In this document: positions 25,594-35,179 of the stretch, in pieces | Position numbering within the stretch: position 1 is the first letter of the stretch | Layout of the letters: every line of letters starts with the position of its first letter | Origin: DATAUD01 sp035511075 | Lineage (GTDB): Bacteria; Verrucomicrobiota; Verrucomicrobiia; Limisphaerales; Palsa-1400 | Length of the DNA: 64,000 bases | Direction of reading: 5' to 3' | Assembly: GCA_035511075.1 (NCBI GenBank) | Contig: DATKFW010000059.1 | Span: 62,001-126,000 of the forward strand | Position numbers and translations under genes: made by a program | Notes under the pieces: generated by a model | Told to the model about the DNA's origin: nothing | Databases searched by the model: none | What the model saw: only the letters and a program-made list of their open reading frames with translations

Positions 25594-27450
25594 ATGAACA
25601 CAAAAACTGCAACAAGAAAGACATCGCCACCCAAAAACGAAATCGGCCAGCCGATGCTGGGCCGGGACATCCTGGTCCGCGCGTTGGAACGGGAAGGGGT
25701 CGAGTGCATATTTGCCTATCCTGGTGGAGCGAGCATGGAAATCCATCAGTCGCTGACCCGCTCGAAAATCCGCACCATTCTGCCGCGCCACGAGCAGGGC
25801 GGCTCGTTTGCCGCGGAAGGTTACGCCCGCGCCACGGGCAAACCGGGCGTGTGCATGGCCACCAGCGGTCCCGGGGCGACCAACCTGGTCACCGCCATCG
25901 CCGATGCGTACATGGATTCGGTGCCGTTGATCGCCATCACGGGGCAGGTGCCGCAGTCGATGATCGGCAAAGGCGGGTTCCAGGAAACCGATTTCTTCGG
26001 CGTCACCCTGCCGATTGTCAAACACAGTTATCTGATCACAGACGTAAACGAGATCACGCGCGTGGTCAAAGAGGCTTTTTACATCGCACGCACGGGGCGT
26101 CCTGGTCCGGTGGTGATTGATTTCCCGAAGAACATCCAGCAAGCCAAGACCCAGCCTGTCTGGCCGGCGGGCGTCGAGTTGCGCGGTTATGATCCTGACA
26201 AGAAGGCGGACGATTTGGCGCTCAATGAGATCATCGGCCTGATCGAAAAGGCCGAGCGCCCGGTCCTCTATTGCGGCGGCGGCATCATCACGGCCAATGC
26301 TTCGCGCGAGTTGCTGGAATTCGCCGAGGCCACGCAGATTCCGGTCACCACCACGATCATGGGATGCGGCGGCTTTCCGGAGACGCATCCGTTGTCATTG
26401 CGGTGGCTGGGGATGCACGGCGCCGCCTACGCCAATTGGGCCGTCAGCGGCGAATTTCAACAGCGCAAGAATCCCAATGAGGCGATGGTCAAGATCAAGC
26501 CGGGGGCGGATTTGCTGCTGGCCTTCGGCGTCCGTTTCGACGACCGCGTGACGGGCAAGGTCGAGGAATTTTGCAAGACCGGGACGATCGTGCATATCGA
26601 CATCGACCAATCCGAGCACAACAAGAACCGGCGCGTGCATCTGGCCGTTGAGAGCGACATCCGCTACGCGTTGCGGCGGCTCAATCAAATGATCGGCCGG
26701 CGATCGATCGGGAAAAAGTTCAGCGGGTGGCACCAGCAAATCACGGAATGGAAGGCGCGGGCGCCGTTTCACTACGGCCTGACCGAGGAGGTCGCTCATT
26801 CCGAGCACATGCGCGACCATCTTCAGGGGCGGGAGAGCGAAGTGATCCTTCCGCAAATGGCGATTGAAATGCTGTATGAATTGACCAAAGGCGAGGCGAT
26901 CATCACGACGGGCGTCGGCCAGCACCAGATGTGGACGGGTCAATATTATAAATTCAATTCGCCCCGGCAGTTTCTCACCAGCGCCGGTTTGGGCGCGATG
27001 GGTTTTGGCTATCCGGCGGCCCTCGGGGCGAAGGTGGCGTTCCCGGACCGGCAGGTGGTGGACATCGACGGGGACGGTTCCTTCCTGATGAACGTGCAGG
27101 AATTGGCGACGGCGCACATCGAGAAAATCGCGGCTAAGGCGCTGATTTTGAACAACCAGCATTTGGGGATGGTGGTGCAGTGGGAGGACAATTTTTTCGA
27201 CGGCAACCGGGGCCACACTTATCTGGGCGACCCGGACCATCGGCGCCAGATTTATCCCGATTACGTGGCGATGGCGCGAAGCTTCAACGTTCCGGCCAAG
27301 CGGGTGATGTATAAGAAGGACCTGCGCGCGGCGATGCAAGAGATGCTGGATTCTGACCAGCCGTACGTGCTGGACGTAATCTGCCCCTACACGGAGCACG
27401 TGATTCCGTTCATTCCCGCCGGCCGGACGGTGGCGGACATGATTTATTGA
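25594..27450 (+). CDS. ilvB: Acetolactate synthase, large catalytic subunit
   Basis: Thiamine-diphosphate and FAD-dependent enzyme that joins two pyruvates (or pyruvate and 2-oxobutyrate), the first common step of valine, leucine and isoleucine synthesis. The 618 residues cover the whole family length. The N-terminal domain has the catalytic Glu in RHEQGGSFAAEGYARATG. The central FAD domain includes DLLLAFGVRFDDRVTGK. The C-terminal ThDP/Mg site is VVDIDGDGSFLMNVQELATA with LNNQHLGMVVQWEDNFF. The N-terminal 25 residues are an extra Lys/Thr-rich stretch. No ilvN regulatory subunit gene follows; the next gene is on the other strand. Expression is probably controlled by the upstream leader and terminator. 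Confidence 0.95.
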   Translation: MNTKTATRKTSPPKNEIGQPMLGRDILVRALEREGVECIFAYPGGASMEIHQSLTRSKIRTILPRHEQGGSFAAEGYARATGKPGVCMATSGPGATNLVTAIADAYMDSVPLIAITGQVPQSMIGKGGFQETDFFGVTLPIVKHSYLITDVNEITRVVKEAFYIARTGRPGPVVIDFPKNIQQAKTQPVWPAGVELRGYDPDKKADDLALNEIIGLIEKAERPVLYCGGGIITANASRELLEFAEATQIPVTTTIMGCGGFPETHPLSLRWLGMHGAAYANWAVSGEFQQRKNPNEAMVKIKPGADLLLAFGVRFDDRVTGKVEEFCKTGTIVHIDIDQSEHNKNRRVHLAVESDIRYALRRLNQMIGRRSIGKKFSGWHQQITEWKARAPFHYGLTEEVAHSEHMRDHLQGRESEVILPQMAIEMLYELTKGEAIITTGVGQHQMWTGQYYKFNSPRQFLTSAGLGAMGFGYPAALGAKVAFPDRQVVDIDGDGSFLMNVQELATAHIEKIAAKALILNNQHLGMVVQWEDNFFDGNRGHTYLGDPDHRRQIYPDYVAMARSFNVPAKRVMYKKDLRAAMQEMLDSDQPYVLDVICPYTEHVIPFIPAGRTVADMIY

Positions 27451-27530
27451 CGAATTTCAGCGGGGAATTGACGGGCCGCTGGCACGAGGCTTTGGCGGGA
27501 TGCTGACTGCCGGAGGGAGGGCAATCCCAT

Positions 27531-28115
27531 TCAGGAGCGACTGCCGACCAGGTCCCGGTTGGAATACGATGGGCGGGGGCCGGCTTTGCGCTCTTCGGGT
27601 GTCGGTGCCTCGTCAGTGGCGCAAATGTCCTGCGCCCCGGCTTTGGTGAAGATTTCCCTGGCCCGGGCGATTTCCCTAGAGTTCTCGGTATGGACCGAAA
27701 TGAGGAGATTGCCTTGCTTTATTTTGCCCTCGTAACGCTTGGCTTCGAGCTCGGGAATACCCATGCCGATCAACGCCCCGCCAATTCCGCCGACAGCCGC
27801 TCCCACGGCGGCGCCGCTCAAGGCGGCCATAATCGGTCCGGCGGCAATGAAGGGGCCGACTCCCGGAACGGCCAGAGCGCCAATGCCGGCGATCCATCCC
27901 AAAGCACCGCCAATGACGCCGCCCGTGCCTGCGCCGGCGACAGCGCCTTCCGGAGCCTTTGTATTTTTCTCGTGCGCGAAATCGCGGGTCGTGCACTTGT
28001 CAGGGAAGAGCACGGAGATGTCATTGTTAAAAAATTGGGCGGCTTTGAGCTCGGTGACAATGAGCTCGGCTTGGTCGCGGGAAGTGGCGATGCAGAATAC
28101 GGATTTCTTGGACAT
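27531..28115 (-). CDS. Glycine-zipper general-stress-type protein
   Basis: A 194-residue protein. Residues about 4-50 (SVFCIATSRDQAELIVTEL) resemble the YflT/general stress 17M N-terminal domain. Residues about 58-120 are an extremely Gly/Ala-rich hydrophobic zipper (GAVAGAGTGGVIGGALGWI and similar) that probably inserts in or folds back on a membrane. The C-terminal third (GNLLISVHTENSREIARAREI) repeats the ferredoxin-like pattern. An AGAAGG ribosome site lies before the ATG. Relatives in many bacteria lie among stress genes, and a bacterioferritin-like gene lies next upstream here. Confidence 0.75.
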   Translation of the reverse strand: MSKKSVFCIATSRDQAELIVTELKAAQFFNNDISVLFPDKCTTRDFAHEKNTKAPEGAVAGAGTGGVIGGALGWIAGIGALAVPGVGPFIAAGPIMAALSGAAVGAAVGGIGGALIGMGIPELEAKRYEGKIKQGNLLISVHTENSREIARAREIFTKAGAQDICATDEAPTPEERKAGPRPSYSNRDLVGSRS

Positions 28116-28254
28116 AAACGTAACCTTCTTGTTTTATTGTACTTTAGTCAGGAGGCTGTTCCTCTTTATGGCTTGAAGGTTAGGCGGTAGGCCGTGTCCA
28201 CAGTAGGAGGTGTTGACCGTAGGGTTGTTTACCATCGCCGGACCGGGCGACTTC

Positions 28255-28794
28255 TCAGCGCGCCCGGGTTTTCCGTCTTGAGGCTGGGTTGCCGGCGACC
28301 TGGTGCGGGCCGTTTTTTCCCGGCGGCTTTATGGCGTCAGGCACCTCGATATTCAGCGCGGCGCTCAAATCAATTTCATGGTCCTGCTCCTGCACGATGA
28401 TCGCGCGCAGCGTCTCGCTTAACGCAAATTCGCCCATCGCCTCGGCCTGCTGTATGCGCTGGCGATAACGCCCGACTGTTTCCCGTTCGTTCTTAAGGTC
28501 CGCCTGCAACATTTCGACCGGGTCAGTTGAGGTCTTGACCGGCTTGGGCGTGACACAGGGCATGCCGCCCAAATAATCAATCTGCCTGGCGATTTTTATG
28601 GCGTGCGCCAATTCCTGCCCGGCATGGATTTCCAACTGCTGCGCAATATCGGTGTACGCGGCGCCCTTGAGCACCTGGCTGTACACGGTGTAAGCGATGA
28701 TTGCCTGGTATTCGCCCGCCAGATCCTCGTTGAGCAGTTGGATCATCTGTTCGCGGGTGACGTTCATTCCTGTGGTGTTGTTATCTTTTGACAT
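28255..28794 (-). CDS. Bacterioferritin/ferritin-like protein
   Basis: A 179-residue four-helix-bundle protein that would oxidise and store iron or act as a ferritin-like oxidase. Diiron ligand patterns appear in order: Glu in LLNEDLAGEYQAIIAY, EIHAGQELAH (E..H), Glu in NERETVGRYRQRI and EQDHEIDLSAAL. The length fits bacterioferritins; a heme-binding Met cannot be assigned with confidence. The C-terminal 25 residues are a Lys/Arg/Pro-rich extension. The gene starts about 20 bases after a CCGCAG/CTGCGG inverted repeat, possibly an operator or the end of the xfp transcript. Confidence 0.85.
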   Translation of the reverse strand: MSKDNNTTGMNVTREQMIQLLNEDLAGEYQAIIAYTVYSQVLKGAAYTDIAQQLEIHAGQELAHAIKIARQIDYLGGMPCVTPKPVKTSTDPVEMLQADLKNERETVGRYRQRIQQAEAMGEFALSETLRAIIVQEQDHEIDLSAALNIEVPDAIKPPGKNGPHQVAGNPASRRKTRAR

Positions 28795-28814
28795 AAAATT
28801 TATTCCAGATCGGT

Positions 28815-28830
28815 CCGCAGATTTCTGCGG
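28815..28830. repeat. Perfect 6-bp inverted repeat upstream of the ferritin-like gene
   Basis: CCGCAG and CTGCGG flank ATTT. On the minus strand it sits about 20 bases before the ferritin-like start and about 160 bases after the xfp stop. No T run follows, so an operator or 5'-leader hairpin is more likely than an intrinsic terminator. Confidence 0.4.
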
Positions 28831-28988
28831 TCGGTCACGGCGCGTGGCCAGCCCGATCGCGCGGCCCTCGAAAAACTATATCTCCCGGAGATGGTGAAAT
28901 GAATGGGGTGAATACCGACCATGCCTCATGCCTCTGACACTCCCGCACGGCGGATTTATTCAATTCCCGACGACGTTTCGCCCACTGC

Positions 28989-31355
28989 TCAGGGGACGCC
29001 CCACTTCCAGTTGCGAATCTCCGGCAAGTCCTGGCCGTTCCTATCGATGTATTCCTTATGCTCGATCAACTTGTCGTTGAGTTGCTGCTTGAGGTAAACG
29101 CCCTTGTCGCCGGTTTGGGGCAGGCGGTCGATGGTGTCCATGACCAGATGAAATCGGTCCATATCGTTCAGCACCGTCATGTCGAAGGGGGTGGTGATGG
29201 TGCCTTCCTCCTTGTAGCCGCGGACGTGGATATTGTGGTGGTTGGCGCGGCGGTAGGTCAGGCGGTGGATCAACCACGGGTACGCATGGAAAGCGAAGAT
29301 CACGGGCTTGTCCCTGGTGAAAAGGCCATCGAAATCCGTCTCGCTCAAGCCGTGCGGGTGCTCGCTTTGCGGCTGCAACCGCATAAGGTCAACGACGTTG
29401 ACGACCCGGATTTTGAGTTCGGGCAAATGTTCGCGCAAGATGGAGACGGCGGCGAGGGTCTCGAGGGTGGGCACATCGCCGCAACAGGCCATGACGGCGT
29501 CGGGCGCGGCGTCCTGGTCGTTGCTGGCCCACTGCCAGATGCCGATGCCTTCCGTGCAATGCTTGACAGCGGCGTCCATCGTGAGCCACTGGGGCGCCGG
29601 GTGTTTGCCGGCGATGACGACGTTGACGTAATGCCGGCTGCGCAGGCAATGGTCCATGACGGACAGGAGGCAGTTGGCATCGGGCGGCAGGTAAACACGC
29701 ACGACCTCCGCCTTCTTGTTGACGACATGGTCAAGGAAACCGGGGTCCTGGTGGGTGAAGCCGTTGTGGTCCTGACGCCAGACATGCGAGGCCAGGAGGT
29801 AATTCAACGAGGCAATCTTGCACCGCCACGGCAGGCCCGAGGTGACCTTGAGCCATTTGGCATGCTGGTTGAACATTGAATCGACGATGTGGATGAAGGC
29901 CTCGTAGCAGTTGAAAAGACCGTGCCGACCCGTGAGGAGGTAGCCTTCAAGCCAGCCTTCGCATTGATGCTCGCTGAGCATTTCCATCACGCGGCCGTCG
30001 GGCGCGAGAAATTCGTCATTCGGCACAGTGGAGGCTTCCCATTGTCGTTTGGTCACTTCAAAGAGGGCTTCCAAGCCATTGGAGAGCGTTTCGTCTGGGC
30101 CGAAGACGCGGAAATTTCGGCGGTCGAGGTTCAGTTTCGCCACATCGCGCAGAAAACGGCCAAGCACGTGTGTGTCGCCGACGCCGGCCACTCCCGGGGC
30201 GGGCACGTCCACAGCGTAATCCCGGAAATCGGGCATCCGCAAGTCGCGGAGCAAAATGCCGCCGTTGGCGTGCGGATTGGAGCCCATGCGCCGCTGGCCC
30301 TTGGGGGCGAGTTCGGCCAGGTCCGGTTTCAAGCGGCCCTGGGCGTCAAAGAGTTCGTCCGGGCGATAACTCCTGAGCCAGTCTTCCAGGAGCTTGAGGT
30401 GTTCGGGATGTGTGGCCGGATCGGAGAGAGGCACCTGGTGGGCACGGAAGGTGCCTTCAACCTGCACGCCATCGACGATCTTCGGCCCGGTCCAGCCCTT
30501 GGGCGAATTGAGAACGATCATGGGCCAACGGGGACGCTCGAGGTTGCCGTGGATGCGTGCGTCCTGTTGGATTTTTTTGATCTGCCCGACCACCGTATCA
30601 AGCGTCGCGGCCATGGCTTGATGCATCGGCCCCGGTTCGTGACCCTCGACGAAATAGGGCGTCCATCCGTAACCGCGGAGCAACTGTTCCAATTCCTCGC
30701 GCGTGATGCGGGCCAGGACGGTCGGGTTGGAAATTTTGTAGCCGTTCAGATGGAGGATCGGCAGAACGGCGCCATCGGTGGCGGGATTGAGAAATTTGTT
30801 GGAATGCCAGGCGGTGGCCAACGGGCCGGTCTCCGCCTCTCCATCGCCTACGACGCAGGCGACAATGAGGTTGGGATTGTCGAAGACGGCTCCGAAAGAA
30901 TGGCTGAGCGAATAGCCCAGTTCGCCTCCCTCATGGATGGAGCCGGGGCATTCCGGTGATGCGTGGCTGGGAATCCCGCCGGGAAAGGAAAATTGAAGGA
31001 AGAGCCTTTGAAGGCCCGCTTCGTCCTGGCTGATGTTGGGATAGATCTCGCTGTAGGTGCCCTCAAGATACGTGTTTCCGACGACGGCCGGGCCGCCGTG
31101 TCCCGGGCCGGAGACGTAAATCATGTCGAGATCGTATTTCTTAATGACGCGATTCAAATGGACGTAGATAAAATTCTGTCCGGGAGTTGTGCCCCAATGT
31201 CCCAGGAGCATGTGTTTGACGTCCTCAAGCTTGAGCGGCCGTTTCAGGAGCGGATTGTCGCAGAGATAAATCTGGCCGACCGACAGGTAATTGGCGGCGC
31301 GCCAGTAGGCGTCCATTTTATGGAGCAATTCGGGGGTGGGTTCGGTTGTGCTCAT
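28989..31355 (-). CDS. xfp: Phosphoketolase (xylulose-5-P/fructose-6-P)
   Basis: Thiamine-diphosphate enzyme that splits xylulose 5-phosphate (and usually fructose 6-phosphate) with phosphate to acetyl phosphate plus glyceraldehyde 3-phosphate or erythrose 4-phosphate. The 788 residues match the family. Typical stretches are YVSGPGHGGPAVVGNTYLEG, the ThDP/Mg site VVGDGEAETGPLATAWHSNK, LHLNGYKISNPT, and the C-terminal QEGTITTPFD-like region KEEGTITTPFDMTVLND. It is the last gene of the pgm-glgP-ackA-xfp run, 3 bases after ackA, so its product acetyl phosphate is used directly by the neighbouring kinase. Cytoplasmic. Confidence 0.95.
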   Translation of the reverse strand: MSTTEPTPELLHKMDAYWRAANYLSVGQIYLCDNPLLKRPLKLEDVKHMLLGHWGTTPGQNFIYVHLNRVIKKYDLDMIYVSGPGHGGPAVVGNTYLEGTYSEIYPNISQDEAGLQRLFLQFSFPGGIPSHASPECPGSIHEGGELGYSLSHSFGAVFDNPNLIVACVVGDGEAETGPLATAWHSNKFLNPATDGAVLPILHLNGYKISNPTVLARITREELEQLLRGYGWTPYFVEGHEPGPMHQAMAATLDTVVGQIKKIQQDARIHGNLERPRWPMIVLNSPKGWTGPKIVDGVQVEGTFRAHQVPLSDPATHPEHLKLLEDWLRSYRPDELFDAQGRLKPDLAELAPKGQRRMGSNPHANGGILLRDLRMPDFRDYAVDVPAPGVAGVGDTHVLGRFLRDVAKLNLDRRNFRVFGPDETLSNGLEALFEVTKRQWEASTVPNDEFLAPDGRVMEMLSEHQCEGWLEGYLLTGRHGLFNCYEAFIHIVDSMFNQHAKWLKVTSGLPWRCKIASLNYLLASHVWRQDHNGFTHQDPGFLDHVVNKKAEVVRVYLPPDANCLLSVMDHCLRSRHYVNVVIAGKHPAPQWLTMDAAVKHCTEGIGIWQWASNDQDAAPDAVMACCGDVPTLETLAAVSILREHLPELKIRVVNVVDLMRLQPQSEHPHGLSETDFDGLFTRDKPVIFAFHAYPWLIHRLTYRRANHHNIHVRGYKEEGTITTPFDMTVLNDMDRFHLVMDTIDRLPQTGDKGVYLKQQLNDKLIEHKEYIDRNGQDLPEIRNWKWGVP

Positions 31356-31358
31356 GGT

Positions 31359-32579
31359 TCAACGTGGTTTGGTCATCGCGTCCGTTCCGACGAGGCGGCA
31401 TACGGAGCGCGCAATCATTAATTCTTCGTTGGTGTGAATGACGCGGACGGTGACCCGGCTGGCATCTGTGGAAATGACTGCCGCCGAGTCTGCATTGCGC
31501 GAGTCGTTGAGTTCGATGCCCAGGAAGCCGAGACCTTCGCAGATGCGGGAGCGAACAAGCGGCGCGTTTTCGCCGATGCCGCCTGCGAAGACCACTGTGT
31601 CCAATCCACCCAGCGCCGCGGCATAGGCGCCCAGCCACTTTTTTGCCTGATAACAGAACAAAGCGATCGCCTCGGCCGCCCGCGGGTCCTGCGCTTCGTG
31701 GCTCATCAAGTCCCGCATGTCGGAACTGGTATCCGAAACACCGAGAAGCCCTGACTTGTGGTTGACCATTTCGTAAAACTCCCTGGAGGTTATCTTCTCG
31801 GTTTGTGCCAGATACGGCGCCAGGCCGGGATCCAGATCGCCGGAGCGTGTGCTCATGACCAAACCGGCCGTGGGAGTGAAGCACATGCTGGTGTCAATAC
31901 TTTTGCCATCGCGCACGGCGGCCATGCTTGCGCCGTTGCCGAGGTGCGCGAGGACCACGCGGCCAGTCGTCGCCGCCCGATCGCCCAGGCGCGCCAGTTC
32001 TTCCATGAGGTAGGCGTAGGACAAGCCGTGGAAGCCGTATCGTTGAATGCCCTTTGCGTCGAAGCGCCGCGGGAGAGGCAGCAGCTTGGCCACGCGTGGC
32101 ATGGTCTGGTGAAACGCCGTGTCGAAACAGGCCACCTGGGGAAGGTCCGGATAGCGCCGGTGGATGGTCTCCATGAGTTCGATCTCGCGCGGGAGATGAT
32201 CGGGGTCATTTGGGCTGATGCGGCGCAGTTCGACCAGCAAATCCTGGGTGACCAGTTCGGGCGCGGTGTGTTGCATGCCGTGGACCACCCGATGCCCGAC
32301 GGCGCGCACCGTTTCCAAGGCATTCTGCTTTTCGAGGGAATCCAGGAGGAAATTCGCGGCCGATTTGTGATCCGGAGCGGCGATGCTGTGACTGTCCGGA
32401 TGATTCGGAGCCGGGTCGTGGAACGTCAGATTGGTCCCGCTCAGGCCGATGCGGTCAATGGCTCCATAAAGGCTTCGCTTCAGTGGGTCCCCGATCTGGA
32501 AGAGAGCGAACTTGATGGTCGAGGAGCCGCCATTGACGGTCAGGACGCATGGGGCACCGGGTTTCATCATCGTTGCCAC
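31359..32579 (-). CDS. ackA: Acetate kinase
   Basis: Converts acetyl phosphate and ADP to acetate and ATP. The 406 residues match the family. Motifs: N-terminal VLTVNGGSSTIKFALF (phosphate-binding loop, with Thr in place of the usual third Ser), VGHRVVHGMQHT, CFDTAFHQTMP, RYGFHGLSYAYL, VLAHLGNGASMAAVRDGKSID and VFAGGIGENAPLVR. Its start overlaps the end of glgP by 13 bases, and xfp follows after 3 bases, so all three are coupled. With phosphoketolase it forms an ATP-yielding branch. Confidence 0.95.
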   Translation of the reverse strand: MATMMKPGAPCVLTVNGGSSTIKFALFQIGDPLKRSLYGAIDRIGLSGTNLTFHDPAPNHPDSHSIAAPDHKSAANFLLDSLEKQNALETVRAVGHRVVHGMQHTAPELVTQDLLVELRRISPNDPDHLPREIELMETIHRRYPDLPQVACFDTAFHQTMPRVAKLLPLPRRFDAKGIQRYGFHGLSYAYLMEELARLGDRAATTGRVVLAHLGNGASMAAVRDGKSIDTSMCFTPTAGLVMSTRSGDLDPGLAPYLAQTEKITSREFYEMVNHKSGLLGVSDTSSDMRDLMSHEAQDPRAAEAIALFCYQAKKWLGAYAAALGGLDTVVFAGGIGENAPLVRSRICEGLGFLGIELNDSRNADSAAVISTDASRVTVRVIHTNEELMIARSVCRLVGTDAMTKPR

Positions 32580-35113
32580 AGGATCTGGGCGGATTCCAAC
32601 GGGACCGAGGCCCCGGCACGCTCTGGGATAAGGCGCGCGGTGTAGTGCTCCGCCGGGCGGGTCGCGGGCACCGCCACGTTGTAACCGTAGCCGCCCTGCG
32701 CGCCAGTCAGTTGACGAACACTCTTCATAGTGTGGCGCTCCGGGTCGGCGCCGTTGATTCCGTCGGCGTAAAGTTCGACGCGCACCGCCGCGGGATCGAG
32801 GTCACCGAGATAAACTTGAACGTCAAAGACGAGCTGTTGGTCTTTTGTCTCCACTTTGACTTCGCCGAAGCGGAGGGTGCCCCAATTCTGTTCCACACGG
32901 TGCCGCCAATCGACCATTTGCCTGGCGATGGCGCCTTTGTCGGCAACGCGCGAATAGTAGGCGGTGGCGCCGGGGAGATAGTGTTGTTCGGTGTATTCCC
33001 GCACCGTGCGGTCCACGGAGAAGCGCGGGGTCAACTCGGCCATGCTTTTCCGCATTCTTGCGATCCAGGCGGTGGGAATGCCGTTTTGGTCGCGATTGTA
33101 GAACTCGGGGACCACCTCGCGTTCGAGTCGGTCATAGAGCGCATTGGCTTCCGCGGCGTCCCAGGACGGATCGTCGTCGTGTTCCTGACCGTCGCCGATC
33201 GCCCAACCCACGTCCGGCACGAACGCTTCGGCCCACCAGCCGTCCAATTCCGAAAGATTGAGGCCGCCGTTGACGAGCACCTTCATACCGCTGGTTCCAC
33301 TTGCCTCCCAGGGGCGCCGCGGCGTATTGACCCAGACATCGACACCGCGCACCAGGCGTTCGGTCAATTGCATATCGTAGTCAATAAGAAACATCGCGTG
33401 AGGACGGGCCTCGGGCCGGCGAATGAACTGAATCCACTTTTGAATCAATGCCTGTCCCTCCAAGTCCGCGGGATGAGCCTTTCCGGCAAGGATAATTTGC
33501 ACCGGCCGCTGAGGATTGGACAACAGGCGCAGGAGTCGGTCCGGGTCGTGGAGCAGCAGGTTTGGGCGCTTGTAGGTGGCGAAGCGGCGCGCAAAGCCGA
33601 GGGTCAAAATGTTGGGATCAAAGAGATGTTTCACGGCTTCAACCGCATCGGGCGCGGCGCCGACGGCAGCAACGTACCGGGCCAGACGTTGCCGGGCAAA
33701 GTCAATGAGGGACTTGGTGGTGGCCATGCGAAGCTGCCACAGCGCGGCGTCGGAGACGTGGCTAATTTTCTGCTCCAGGTTTTCCTCGGTCCCCAGCCAT
33801 CGGTCTTTACCGCAGACATTGGTCCAGAGGTCGTCCGCCGCGTCGGAATCCCAGGTTGGCATGTGAACGCCGTTGGTAACATGACCGACGGGGACTTCGT
33901 CCACCGGCCAATGCGGAAAGAGCGGAGAGAAGAGTCGCCGGCTAACGCAGCCATGCAAGCGGCTGACGGCATTGACCGAGCCGCTTCCGCGGATTGCCAG
34001 ATAGGCCATGTTGAATGGTTCCGAGGAATCGTTCGGGTTCTGGCGGCCAAGGGCCAGCAAATCCCGGACAGTAATGCCAAGGCTTTCCCGGGCGTAACGG
34101 GCGAGGTATTGTTCGATGAGAGCCGGGGAGAATCGATCAAAACCGGCGGCGACTGCGGTATGGGTGGTGAAAAGATTTCCGGCGCGCGTGGCGGCCAACC
34201 CGACTTCGAAGGGCTGGGAATTCTCCCGCATAAAGCCAAGGGCGCGTTCCAACACGGCCAAGGCCGCATGGCCTTCGTTCAGGTGGCAAACTTCCGGTTT
34301 GATGCCGAGGGCGACAAGCAGGCGCCAGCCTGAGATACCGAGAAGCAACTCTTGTTGGAGGCGCAATTCGGGGCCGCCGCCGTACAACTCACTGGTGATG
34401 CCGCGATGGGCGGGAAGATTGGCCGGGTCATTGGTGTCCAGCAGGTAAAGCGTGGCTCTGCCGACCTGGACCTGCCAGGCACGCACCCAGACGGAGTAAC
34501 CGGGCAAGGCGATCTCCAATCGCAGCCATTCGCCGTTGGGCTGGCGGACGGGGGTGATTGGCAACTGTCCTGGATCGTTGTACGGGTAAAGGGCCTGCTG
34601 GACTCCGTTCTTGTCAATCGCCTGGCGAAAATAGCCTTGTTGATAGAGCAACCCCACCGCGACCACGGGCACGCCCAGATCGCTGGCGGCTTTGAGTTGA
34701 TCGCCGGCGACGTTGCCAAGGCCGCCTGAGTAGATGGGCAACGCTTCGCTCAACATGAATTCCATGCTGAAATAGGCGACGCAGGTCAACGAGGCCTTTG
34801 GGTAACGTTGCTGAAACCAGGCAGGAGACTCCGCCGCGTGGCGCTTGGCTTGGAGGAGATCATCAATCTTCTTGCGAAAGCCTGTATCGGCCAGCACCCG
34901 TTTGAGCTGGTCACGGGAGACGGTCTGCAGAACAACCCACGGGTTTTGCGTCAGCTCCCACAGCTCGGAATCAAGCTGACGCCATACTTCGTCGGTGGAA
35001 TGATTCCAGGACCAGCGGAGATCCAGAGCCAGCTCGGCCAGGGAATCGAAACCTTCGATGTTCGCAGGAACAGGACCGCGGTTCGGGGAGTTGAGAGGTG
35101 CTTGCGTGCTCAT
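32567..35113 (-). CDS. glgP: Alpha-glucan (glycogen/maltodextrin) phosphorylase
   Basis: PLP-dependent GT35 enzyme that cuts glucose 1-phosphate from glycogen or maltodextrin ends. The 848 residues are of the alpha-glucan phosphorylase type with DUF3417-like N-terminus (LRWSWNHSTDEVWRQLD). Visible family features include AYFSMEFMLSEALPIYSGGLG, VCHLNEGHAALAVLE, TLGFARRFATYKRPNLLL and the PLP-lysine region WEASGTSGMKVLVNGGLN. It is the second gene of the metabolic run, 67 bases after pgm, which would take its product to glucose 6-phosphate. Confidence 0.94.
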   Translation of the reverse strand: MSTQAPLNSPNRGPVPANIEGFDSLAELALDLRWSWNHSTDEVWRQLDSELWELTQNPWVVLQTVSRDQLKRVLADTGFRKKIDDLLQAKRHAAESPAWFQQRYPKASLTCVAYFSMEFMLSEALPIYSGGLGNVAGDQLKAASDLGVPVVAVGLLYQQGYFRQAIDKNGVQQALYPYNDPGQLPITPVRQPNGEWLRLEIALPGYSVWVRAWQVQVGRATLYLLDTNDPANLPAHRGITSELYGGGPELRLQQELLLGISGWRLLVALGIKPEVCHLNEGHAALAVLERALGFMRENSQPFEVGLAATRAGNLFTTHTAVAAGFDRFSPALIEQYLARYARESLGITVRDLLALGRQNPNDSSEPFNMAYLAIRGSGSVNAVSRLHGCVSRRLFSPLFPHWPVDEVPVGHVTNGVHMPTWDSDAADDLWTNVCGKDRWLGTEENLEQKISHVSDAALWQLRMATTKSLIDFARQRLARYVAAVGAAPDAVEAVKHLFDPNILTLGFARRFATYKRPNLLLHDPDRLLRLLSNPQRPVQIILAGKAHPADLEGQALIQKWIQFIRRPEARPHAMFLIDYDMQLTERLVRGVDVWVNTPRRPWEASGTSGMKVLVNGGLNLSELDGWWAEAFVPDVGWAIGDGQEHDDDPSWDAAEANALYDRLEREVVPEFYNRDQNGIPTAWIARMRKSMAELTPRFSVDRTVREYTEQHYLPGATAYYSRVADKGAIARQMVDWRHRVEQNWGTLRFGEVKVETKDQQLVFDVQVYLGDLDPAAVRVELYADGINGADPERHTMKSVRQLTGAQGGYGYNVAVPATRPAEHYTARLIPERAGASVPLESAQILWQR

Positions 35114-35179
35114 ACCATTTTACGTTTGTAGTTTAAAGATCGAGGGATCGCTCTAGTATTCACTGAGCAGTTCCTTTCT

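Noticed and set aside
32549..34333. A 594-residue plus-strand frame
   Set aside because: Antisense to glgP; no domain features.
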